Source of the DNA: CAZVBV01 sp964578905
GTDB lineage: Bacteria > Patescibacteriota > Gracilibacteria > UBA4473
NCBI GenBank assembly: GCA_964578905.1
Contig: CAZOER010000016.1
Coordinates: 1-19,799 of the forward strand
Direction: 5' to 3'
Length of the DNA: 19,799 nucleotides
The translations under genes were made by a program, and so were the position numbers. Below, piece after piece: positions 1-6,093 of the stretch. The notes beneath the pieces are model-generated. The model was not told where the DNA came from. It searched no databases and worked only from the letters and a program-made list of their open reading frames with translations. Each line of letters opens with the position of its first letter. Position 1 is the stretch's first letter.

Positions 1-14
1 TTAATTAATCTATT

Positions 15-398
15 ATGAAAAAACTCCTCATCCCATTGGCAGTCTTTTCGCTTTTCTTTCTTACGGCGTGTGAAAATCCAGTTACAAAAAACACAACAGA
101 AGTTGTAGAAGAGCTTTCGTTTACCGATAACGTAACGGTTTCAGAGGAAGACATAATCCTCGAATTCACTCCGAACAGGTCCGAATCAGCGACCTATGAA
201 GTGAAATATTCTATTCAAGAAACAGGTGGGGAAACGGCAAATGAAACGAAAACAATGGAAGATATTTCAGAAGCACTTCCTATTATCATTACGATTTCAG
301 ATTTAGAAGCAGGAGCAGAATATCTCACGGGAATTGTGATTGAAGATGAAGAAGGAAACGAAGTGCATAAATTCCAGGATACGATTACACAGAAGTAA
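15..398 (+). CDS. Small secreted lipoprotein, unknown function
   Basis: This 127-aa protein starts with a lipoprotein signal peptide: a basic MKK, a hydrophobic core at residues 4-16, and a lipobox L16-T17-A18-C19. Cys19 would be lipidated after cleavage by signal peptidase II, leaving the protein tethered to the outer face of the membrane. The mature part (20-127) is acidic and Thr/Glu rich. Its alternating hydrophobic pattern at about 48-125 suggests a small beta-sandwich resembling a fibronectin type III fold; this is inference from pattern only. No enzymatic motif is visible. No Shine-Dalgarno sequence precedes the ATG, and only 14 bases of upstream sequence are in the window, so its promoter and any operon partner cannot be judged. 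A glycosyltransferase gene starts 24 nt downstream. Confidence 0.8.
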   Translation: MKKLLIPLAVFSLFFLTACENPVTKNTTEVVEELSFTDNVTVSEEDIILEFTPNRSESATYEVKYSIQETGGETANETKTMEDISEALPIIITISDLEAGAEYLTGIVIEDEEGNEVHKFQDTITQK

Positions 399-415
399 TC
401 ATTTTCTGCTACACT
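386..415 (+). promoter_or_regulatory. Candidate promoter of the glycosyltransferase gene
   Basis: A TACACT -10 hexamer (410-415) ends 7 nt before the ATG at 423. A weak -35, TACACA (386-391), lies 18 nt upstream inside the end of the lipoprotein gene. Transcription would begin at or next to the start codon. The same -10 hexamer is used at 10305-10310. Confidence 0.4.
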
Positions 416-422
416 CTTTGTG

Positions 423-1550
423 ATGAAAAACTGGAACGAAAAGAAAGTTACTATTGTCGCTGACTGGATTACAAGTCGAGGCGGGGCAGAGCGAGTTATT
501 TTTTCTCTTTCGAAATTATTCCCTAACGCAGTTATCTTTACATCCGTTTTTGCTGAAGAGAAATTTCCAGAACTAAAGGGGAGGGAAGTGCGAACAACCT
601 TTCTCCAAAAACTCCCTGCGATACTGCGAAAGAAGCACCAGTTCTTGCTTCCATTTTTTCCAATGGCATTTGAGAAGCTGGATTTATCGGAGTTTGATCT
701 GATTATTTCATCCAGCAGTTCAGGTTTTTCTAAATGTGTACGGAAAACACGACCAGAGCAGGTACACGTGTGTTATTGTCACACGCCTGTTCGATTCCTC
801 TACAACGCACGAGATGAGTATGTAAACGATTACCCGCTTCCGTGGTGGGGGAAACCAATCCGGTGGGTGCTTCCAAAACTGCTCAATTTCCTTGAAAAGA
901 AAGACCAGAAGGCAATGAAGGAGGTTGATCACTGGGTTTCTAATTCAGACTTTGTTGCCGATCGGATTTCAAAATTCTACAACGCAAAAGCGACAACAGT
1001 CTCTCCAGGGGTGGAAACAAAACCGTACGTCAAAGCCGGACTTCGAGAACCGGAACGTATTTACTTCTTGGCTGTGGGACGGTTTATTCCGTATAAGAAA
1101 TTTGATTTACTCGTTGAGACGTTTGTGAAAAATAAACTTCCACTGAAACTGGCGGGAAAAGGACCAGACCTCGAAAAGTGTAAGCTACTTGCCAAGGGCG
1201 CGGACAATATTGAGTTTCTTGGATTTGTAGGAGACGACGAATTGCCGGACTTGTACGCCCATGCGAGAGCCTTCTTATTTCCGGCAGAGGAAGATTTTGG
1301 GCTGACACCTGTAGAAGCGATGTCGGCTGGGACGCCTGTGATTTACTATGACAAAGGAGGAGCAACTGAATCGGTTGGAGAGTGGGGGATTCCCTTTCAT
1401 GAACAAACTCAAGAAGCCTTACAGAAGGGGATTGATGTGTTTGTAAACCAAGAATCAAATATTCACCGAGATCACATTATAGAACGGGGAGAGAGCTTCG
1501 ATGAATCGAAGTTCCGGGAAAAACTGGCGCAGTACTTGGAAAATTTGTAA
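423..1550 (+). CDS. GT4-family glycosyltransferase (WbaZ/mannosyltransferase-like)
   Basis: This 375-aa GT-B fold glycosyltransferase has the two Rossmann halves expected of family GT4. The N-terminal half has the RGGAERV glycine motif (about residues 19-25), the first sugar-acceptor loop, and CHTPVRFLY (about 119-127), which is typical of WbaZ-like mannosyltransferases. The C-terminal half has AVGRFIPYKKFD (about 217-228), AGKGPD, and the EX7E signature Glu290...Glu298 in EDFGLTPVEAMSAGTPVI, which binds the nucleotide-sugar donor. It probably adds a hexose to a cell-surface glycan or lipid-linked oligosaccharide on the inner membrane face; donor and acceptor cannot be read from the sequence. 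A GTG at 420 could add one residue. ATG 423 is preferred because it sits 7 nt after a -10 hexamer. rpiB follows 10 nt downstream and is probably cotranscribed. Confidence 0.9.
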   Translation: MKNWNEKKVTIVADWITSRGGAERVIFSLSKLFPNAVIFTSVFAEEKFPELKGREVRTTFLQKLPAILRKKHQFLLPFFPMAFEKLDLSEFDLIISSSSSGFSKCVRKTRPEQVHVCYCHTPVRFLYNARDEYVNDYPLPWWGKPIRWVLPKLLNFLEKKDQKAMKEVDHWVSNSDFVADRISKFYNAKATTVSPGVETKPYVKAGLREPERIYFLAVGRFIPYKKFDLLVETFVKNKLPLKLAGKGPDLEKCKLLAKGADNIEFLGFVGDDELPDLYAHARAFLFPAEEDFGLTPVEAMSAGTPVIYYDKGGATESVGEWGIPFHEQTQEALQKGIDVFVNQESNIHRDHIIERGESFDESKFREKLAQYLENL

Positions 1551-1560
1551 ACTTTAACTA

Positions 1561-1992
1561 ATGAAAATATACCTCGGATCGGATCATGGTGGCTTTGTTT
1601 TGAAGCAAAAAATTGAAGATTACCTCTCAGGAAAAGGGCACGAAGTAGTCGATGTGGGATGTAAGACAGAAGAAAGCTGTGACTACCCATTCTTTGGCGC
1701 AGAAGTCGCAAGAAAAGTGGTTGGAGATGGCGGATCATTGGGTATTTCTGTTTGCGGATCAGGACTTGGGATTTCAATGGCAGCGAACAAAGTGAAAGGG
1801 GCGCGTGCAGCACATGTGAATTCAGTAGAACTTGCAGAACTATCTCGAAGGCATAACGGAGCAAATATTCTTTCCTTAGGGGAACGAACGAAATTCTTTG
1901 ACCCATGGGAAAAAATTATCGACACGTTTATTGAAACAGCTCCCGAAGAGGGGAGACACGAACGACGAAGGGATCAGCTCAATGAGCTTTAG
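1561..1992 (+). CDS. rpiB: Ribose-5-phosphate isomerase B (RpiB/LacAB family)
   Basis: This 143-aa enzyme interconverts ribose 5-phosphate and ribulose 5-phosphate in the cytoplasm, feeding the non-oxidative pentose phosphate pathway and nucleotide synthesis. Family motifs are clear: GSDHGG at 6-11 (Asp8, His9), DYP at 41-43, the active-site Cys65 in VCGSGLG (usually CGTGIG, so Thr is replaced by Ser), ANKVKGARAAH, and RRHNGANILSLGER (97-109, with the catalytic His). The C-terminal GRHERR (131-136) matches the phosphate-binding GRHxRR motif. Length is normal. The gene starts 10 nt after the glycosyltransferase stop without a Shine-Dalgarno sequence. Its TAG stop overlaps the stop of convergent clpP by 4 nt. 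RpiB-family proteins also include allose- and galactose-6-phosphate isomerases, but ribose-5-P is the default call for a minimal genome. Confidence 0.93.
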   Translation: MKIYLGSDHGGFVLKQKIEDYLSGKGHEVVDVGCKTEESCDYPFFGAEVARKVVGDGGSLGISVCGSGLGISMAANKVKGARAAHVNSVELAELSRRHNGANILSLGERTKFFDPWEKIIDTFIETAPEEGRHERRRDQLNEL

Positions 1993-2576
1993 CCTACTTT
2001 CGAAATAACCTTATCTACAAGCCCGTACTCAACTGCTTGTTTTGCACGAATGAAATTATCTCGGTCGCAATCTTTTTCAACGGTCGCGAGATCTTGCCCA
2101 GTACATTTTTGAATTATCTTGTAGAGGATGCTCTTCGTATCAAGGATGTGTTCTGCGTGGATAGCAATATCAGATGCTTGTCCTTCAGTTCCTCCAAGTG
2201 GTTGGTGGATCATCACCTCTGAATGAGGAAGGATAAATCGTTTTCCTTTTTCTCCACTCATAAGAATCATGGCTCCCATAGAAGCGGCGATTCCCACACA
2301 CACCGTTGAAACTTTTGGTGCGATGAAGTTCATAGTATCGATAATGGCAAGACCTGCTGAAACAGATCCTCCTGGTGAGTTAACGTAGATCGTAATGTCT
2401 TTCTTTGGATCTTCTGCCGCCAAGAAAAGAAGTTGAGCGATAATTAAGTTCGCTACATTGTCATCGATTGCCGTTCCGACAAAGATGATTCGTTCTTTCA
2501 ATAAACGAGAATAAATATCGAAGGCACGTTCTCCTTCTGCTGTTTTTTCGACGACTGTTGGGACCAAATAACTCAT
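1989..2576 (-). CDS. clpP: ATP-dependent Clp protease proteolytic subunit ClpP
   Basis: This 195-aa serine peptidase would assemble into the double-heptamer proteolytic chamber fed by ClpX or ClpC-type unfoldases, degrading misfolded and tagged cytoplasmic proteins. The catalytic triad is intact: Ser99 in GIAASMGA, His124 in SEVMIHQP, and Asp173 in CDRDNF. The oxyanion-loop NSPGGSVSAG (66-75) and the C-terminal EYGLVDKVI are canonical. The short N-terminus (MSYLVPTVVEKTAEGERAFD) matches mature ClpP, so any propeptide is minimal. No Clp ATPase is in the window. Its promoter (2600-2628) contains an inverted repeat that could be an operator. Its stop codon overlaps that of convergent rpiB in the sequence TTAG. 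Confidence 0.97.
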   Translation of the reverse strand: MSYLVPTVVEKTAEGERAFDIYSRLLKERIIFVGTAIDDNVANLIIAQLLFLAAEDPKKDITIYVNSPGGSVSAGLAIIDTMNFIAPKVSTVCVGIAASMGAMILMSGEKGKRFILPHSEVMIHQPLGGTEGQASDIAIHAEHILDTKSILYKIIQKCTGQDLATVEKDCDRDNFIRAKQAVEYGLVDKVISKVG

Positions 2577-2599
2577 ATATGAATGATTAAATTCACCTC

Positions 2600-2628
2600 A
2601 GTATAGCACGTTTAAGGGCTTTAAACAA
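2600..2628 (-). promoter_or_regulatory. clpP promoter with inverted repeat in the spacer
   Basis: On the minus strand a TATACT -10 (2600-2605) follows a weak TTGTTT -35 (2623-2628) by 17 nt. The start site would fall near 2593, giving a leader of about 17 nt. A perfect inverted repeat, GTTTAA-N5-TTAAAC (2610-2626), occupies the spacer, where a repressor could block RNA polymerase. Confidence 0.5.
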
Positions 2629-2658
2629 TCGAGAGGGCTTGCCCAAGGAAGGGGAATG

Positions 2659-3852
2659 TTATTTTTTAAACTTCTTGAGAACAGTGTTTGTCGTTGCAAT
2701 AACCCATTCTTTTTTCTTCCATCCAATCACGACTCCCGCCGCAAGGATGAATCCAATCACGAAAGCCATAATCGTTGTTGTGTAGTTCTTTGTTTCTGAG
2801 TCGACATCTTTTGCGTGTGCATTATCACAAGCATTTCCGTATCCATCGTTATCTCGATCTTTCTGATCTTTATTTGGAATGAGCATACAATTATCAATAA
2901 TATCTCCCACACCATCAAAGTCTGTATCGTATTGATTTGAGTTTTTCACACGAGAAGCATTGTCGCATTTGTTTCCCACACGATCAGAATCGCTGTCTGA
3001 TTGAGAAGCATTTGAAACGAAAGGACAGTTATCGAGTCTGTTGTTGAGGCCATCTCCATCGAAGTCTTCTGGGAAGGCAGCGTTGATAATCTCTTTTGTA
3101 AGCTTCCCTTCGACAATAAATTTTTGTGCTTCCCCGTGTCGCTCTTTGTATCGGATGAGATCAGTGGCTCCTCCGTAGAGCAATCGGTATTTTTCTCGAG
3201 GATTTCCCTCAAAGTAAATCGATGCACTCGCTCCGTTGTAGAGTTTTATGTCATCCACTTTTACTCCAACTCCCCAGAGGGAAACTTTTATGTATCGAAT
3301 AAGTGGAGAATGAAAATCTGTCTGCCACGCATGTGGACGTTTAGAAACGAGAGTTCTCATGTCGTCCTGTGTCATTCCTCCTTTGATTTCCATTGATCGA
3401 ACTCGTCCTTCAGGAACAAATACTTTTGCTCGAACGATTCGTTGTGGAGAGCCAAGATCAATAATTGCCCAAGAGGCATCTGTTCTGTCTATTTTTTCAT
3501 CAAAGACAAATGTTGTGAAGATGTCCCCATCAATAAGGTCTGCAACCTTTCCGTCTTTCAATGAAGAAGTCTTTACAACCTCTGCACCATGGAATCGTGC
3601 AAATTCATTGTAGTAAACTTCAAAAGGAACTTCTTGGTTGTCCCCGTTGTAGAGATCAATATTTGAGAATCGCTCACTCACGCGTCCCATAATTGTATTG
3701 TCCAAACTAATCGCCACCATCTTTTTCCAAGAGAGCTGAGGAATAACCACATCTTTCTGGTAGGGGAAATTAGTAACATTTGGAGCACCGGCAAAGATTG
3801 TTGCGGTACTGAAAATACTGAGAGCGAGACCAAGGAGTAGGAATTTTCGCAT
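2659..3852 (-). CDS. Surface protein with discoidin-like domain, TSP type 3 repeats and C-terminal membrane anchor
   Basis: This 397-aa exported protein starts with a Sec signal peptide (residues 1-22, cleavage probably after FAGA). Residues about 95-206 resemble an F5/8 type C (discoidin, jelly-roll) module: LIDGDIFTTFVF, DASWAIIDLGSPQRIVRAKVFV and RYIKVSLWG...DDIKLYN. This suggests binding to a glycan or surface. Residues 262-345 carry three thrombospondin type 3 calcium-binding units (DFDGDGLNNRLDNCP, DSDSDRVGNKCD, DTDFDGVGDIIDNC, DRDNDGYGNACD). A single membrane helix (about 359-377) and a Lys-rich cytoplasmic tail anchor it, with the bulk of the protein outside. The gene begins 14 nt after the ntpD stop and has no promoter of its own that I can see, so it is probably cotranscribed with ntpD. 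The domain assignment is from pattern recognition; TSP3 is certain, the discoidin call is likely. Confidence 0.88.
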   Translation of the reverse strand: MRKFLLLGLALSIFSTATIFAGAPNVTNFPYQKDVVIPQLSWKKMVAISLDNTIMGRVSERFSNIDLYNGDNQEVPFEVYYNEFARFHGAEVVKTSSLKDGKVADLIDGDIFTTFVFDEKIDRTDASWAIIDLGSPQRIVRAKVFVPEGRVRSMEIKGGMTQDDMRTLVSKRPHAWQTDFHSPLIRYIKVSLWGVGVKVDDIKLYNGASASIYFEGNPREKYRLLYGGATDLIRYKERHGEAQKFIVEGKLTKEIINAAFPEDFDGDGLNNRLDNCPFVSNASQSDSDSDRVGNKCDNASRVKNSNQYDTDFDGVGDIIDNCMLIPNKDQKDRDNDGYGNACDNAHAKDVDSETKNYTTTIMAFVIGFILAAGVVIGWKKKEWVIATTNTVLKKFKK

Positions 3853-3866
3853 AAAGAGAGAGGGGA

Positions 3867-4526
3867 TTAAGCAGTTGCAGCGGCTCTGGCTGCTTTCGCT
3901 TGTTCTTGTGCTTCGATCATGTTTTTAATCACCATGACCTGAATAATAGAAGAACGTTCGGTTTCACCGAGTTTCATTCCGATGAACTTAAGTGTGTCCT
4001 GAAGATCAGGAATCAAACGGTGTTCAAGGGCGTTCACACGTCGTCGTGTCTTTTCAATTTCAAAAGCGAGGTTCTCAGCAGACTTTTCTACTTCAGCCAG
4101 CTCAAGAAGAATTTGAAACACTTTTGAAAACTTTTTAATAGCAATGTCAAGTTCACCACGTGTTTGAACCAATCCGTATCCAAGAGCATTTCCAGTAATT
4201 TGGAGCTTAAACCGAGGAATACGCACTGACATGATGTTTTTTGTGCTCACTTGTAAACTTAATTTTTGAGAGGGGACTGCGAGTGTATTTCGGAGTGTTG
4301 ACTTAGGCATGATTGCCTGAGCCTCCAAAAACGCCGCATTGGCTTCTTTAAGCGCATTTTCGACCTCTTCACGCATTGATTTGGCCTTTCTTACGATGTC
4401 TAAGAACTCCTGCATGAGTCCGTCTTGTTTGTCTTTTAGTAGTTTATGACCTCGTTCCGCCACTTTCAGCTGGTTCTTGAGACCGAGCATTGTCATCCGA
4501 GTTGCCGTTACACTTTTGATTGCCAT
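3867..4526 (-). CDS. ntpD: V-type (A/V) ATP synthase subunit D, central stalk
   Basis: This 219-aa protein matches subunit D of V/A-type rotary ATPases, the coiled-coil central rotor shaft that couples the A3B3 head to the membrane ring. Diagnostic is the N-terminal block TRMTMLGLKNQLKVAERGHKLLKDKQDGLM (about 9-38), followed by long heptad helices and the C-terminal helix ENLAFEIEKTRRRVNALEHRLIPDLQDTLKFI (about 155-186), which pairs with the N-terminal helix. The length is typical. Other V-ATPase subunits normally cluster with this gene, yet none is next to it here. Upstream is 340 nt of intergenic DNA and then an unrelated gene; downstream is a surface protein. It has its own strong promoter at 4562-4589, giving a leader of about 30 nt without a Shine-Dalgarno sequence. 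Confidence 0.93.
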   Translation of the reverse strand: MAIKSVTATRMTMLGLKNQLKVAERGHKLLKDKQDGLMQEFLDIVRKAKSMREEVENALKEANAAFLEAQAIMPKSTLRNTLAVPSQKLSLQVSTKNIMSVRIPRFKLQITGNALGYGLVQTRGELDIAIKKFSKVFQILLELAEVEKSAENLAFEIEKTRRRVNALEHRLIPDLQDTLKFIGMKLGETERSSIIQVMVIKNMIEAQEQAKAARAAATA

Positions 4527-4561
4527 AAGAGGGAATTGTTGATTACTTTTTTATCGGGCGA

Positions 4562-4589
4562 ATTCTAATTCCTTATAAAAGAATGTCAA
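4562..4589 (-). promoter_or_regulatory. Strong sigma70-type promoter of the ntpD operon
   Basis: On the minus strand a perfect TTGACA -35 (4584-4589) is followed after 16 nt by TAGAAT (4562-4567, 5 of 6 consensus). Predicted transcription starts near 4555, about 30 nt before the ntpD ATG. Confidence 0.7.
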
Positions 4590-4865
4590 AATACTTTTTT
4601 ATTTTATTTAAAAGAGAAGGCTAGACGATGTAAATATCGAAATAATTCTTTTCAGCTCTTAGGAGTCTCGTCATGACCGCATCAACTTAAACCAAGATAC
4701 ATTGTGTTAAGTAAGATGGATCAACAAATGTACTCACCTCTCTTGAACATAATCTATAAAAGGCGTAAACTAAATTTACGTTCTAAGCGTTTTTTTTATT
4801 AAAAAGGTTTCGTAATACCCCTCTCTTCAAAATTGAGAGAACTTTTCTCTGGAAGTCCCCTGTTT
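4590..4865 (+). other. Intergenic stretch, no gene recognised
   Basis: This AT-rich gap lies upstream of the ntpD promoter and downstream of the 378-aa gene (minus strand). No open frame of convincing length, tRNA or known RNA motif is visible. It holds a 6-bp hairpin, CGTAAA-N5-TTTACG (about 4764-4780), and an 8-T run at about 4791. On the minus strand CTCTC-N9-GAGAG (about 4822-4840) may help end transcription of the 378-aa gene, but it lacks a clear U tract. Confidence 0.4.
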
Positions 4866-6002
4866 TTAATTTTTTTCCACCTCTTTGAAAGTTTCAAGGA
4901 GAGATTTTACATTGAAGGGTTCTTTTTGAAATTCAGCATCAACGTCTTCTGTAACTCCTCGAAGGTTTACAATCAAAAAGACTTCAATAGATGGAGTTTT
5001 AAAATTAAGTCCTTCTTTGCCTGAGGATCGTTTAAGGTTTTTTACGGCACAATCAAAAATGACATATCCTTTCTTTGCAAGCTCTACATACGCTTTAAAA
5101 AGGGCAGGAAAGCGTTCCCCTTTATCTTTGAAGACTTGGTCAATAACCTCGTATTTGTCTTCAAGAGACAGACCTTCATATTTTTTAGAAAATTTAGATT
5201 TTTCCTCATCAGTAATAAGCACTTCTTGTCCCGGATTTTTAGGAGTGACATCTCCAGATTCCAATTCTATTTCCGTTGCTTCGGGAAGTTCATTTTGCAT
5301 AAAGTACACCAATTCTCTTTGGAGAGATTCTTCAAAGTGGCTTGATATAGTTGCGGATCCAGCCATCTCATCGCAGTCTAAATCCCCCTCTCGTCGCCTA
5401 TTCCCAGCAATCTGCTGTAATGCAGCCAAAGAATATTTCAAAGCCCTTGGACCTCCATACATTCGAGTGAGTTCAAGAATTCTTTTCCCATGATTCCCTT
5501 TAAATTTTTCAGAGAAGTTGTAGAGGGTAGCATTATAAGATTTTTCAAAAGTTCCCTCCTCAAGAGAGTCTTTCCAAAACTTAAATCGATATCCGCCCCA
5601 TTTTTGTCCTTTAAAAATAAGATGGCTATATTCGTTATCGATTTCTGGAGAGAGATCAACAATGTCTCCAGTCCCCTCTCCATATGCTCTAAATTCAGCT
5701 TCACGAGCGCTTCCAATTTTTCTTGCTACAGGTGATTCCGAAGAAAAATTACGAAACTGGCTCGCATTAAGTATATCAACATCTCCTCGTTTGCTTGAAA
5801 TGATGTTCTCCCCCATTCTTTTGAGATCCATTAACATGCTTGCTTCTTCATCAGGATCTAATTGAAGAATTGGTTGAGGAGTAGAAGTAAGAGCTGTATT
5901 AGAATCTAAAATATCTTGCACTTGTTTTTGTGCGATTTCATTAAGATTAGAGTCGGACACCATCCCCCCTTCCTCGATAAGTTCTTCTATTGATTCTCTC
6001 AT
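4866..6002 (-). CDS. Hypothetical cytoplasmic protein, 378 aa
   Basis: I do not recognise this protein. It has no signal peptide or membrane helix and is acidic in its N-terminal 120 residues (MRESIEELIEEGG...), which look partly disordered. A more ordered middle part (about 125-235) contains KGQKWGGYRFKFWKD (131-145), RILELTRMYGGPRALKYSLAALQQIAGNRRREGD, and a DLDCDEMAG segment. The C-terminal part (about 265-378) mixes helices with a possible strand pair at KGYVIFDCAVKN and IEVFLIVNLRG. No catalytic motif is evident. Its promoter is TTGACG-17-TAAAAA at 6012-6040, only 9 nt before the ATG, so the mRNA is nearly leaderless. It is divergent from the 582-aa unknown gene at 6094; both share a short GG(Y/F)RF(K/R) motif, which may be chance. 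Confidence 0.8.
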   Translation of the reverse strand: MRESIEELIEEGGMVSDSNLNEIAQKQVQDILDSNTALTSTPQPILQLDPDEEASMLMDLKRMGENIISSKRGDVDILNASQFRNFSSESPVARKIGSAREAEFRAYGEGTGDIVDLSPEIDNEYSHLIFKGQKWGGYRFKFWKDSLEEGTFEKSYNATLYNFSEKFKGNHGKRILELTRMYGGPRALKYSLAALQQIAGNRRREGDLDCDEMAGSATISSHFEESLQRELVYFMQNELPEATEIELESGDVTPKNPGQEVLITDEEKSKFSKKYEGLSLEDKYEVIDQVFKDKGERFPALFKAYVELAKKGYVIFDCAVKNLKRSSGKEGLNFKTPSIEVFLIVNLRGVTEDVDAEFQKEPFNVKSLLETFKEVEKN

Positions 6003-6011
6003 TATGGCATC

Positions 6012-6040
6012 TTTTTAACTCTTTTCCGTAAAATCGTCAA
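6012..6040 (-). promoter_or_regulatory. Promoter of the 378-aa hypothetical gene
   Basis: On the minus strand TTGACG (6035-6040, 5 of 6 consensus) precedes TAAAAA (6012-6017) by exactly 17 nt. The -10 ends 9 nt before the ATG, so the leader is a few nucleotides at most. Confidence 0.55.
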
Positions 6041-6059
6041 GAAGTGCTGTGAAAAATCC

Positions 6060-6087
6060 TCGACATTCCCTTCTTCTTTTCTACAAT
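6060..6087 (+). promoter_or_regulatory. Promoter of the 582-aa hypothetical gene, leaderless
   Basis: TCGACA (6060-6065, 5 of 6) and TACAAT (6082-6087, 5 of 6) are 16 nt apart. The -10 ends 6 nt before ATG 6094, which places the predicted start site on the start codon itself. This argues for ATG 6094 over the in-frame GTG at 6049, which lies upstream of the promoter. Confidence 0.6.
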
Positions 6088-6093
6088 CCCTCC

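Noticed and set aside
4590..4865. A small RNA gene in the gap upstream of ntpD, with TTGAAC-17-TAAACT near 4750 and a T run near 4791
   Set aside because: The promoter match is weak and the transcript would be only about 20-30 nt with a 6-bp hairpin; nothing specific supports it.
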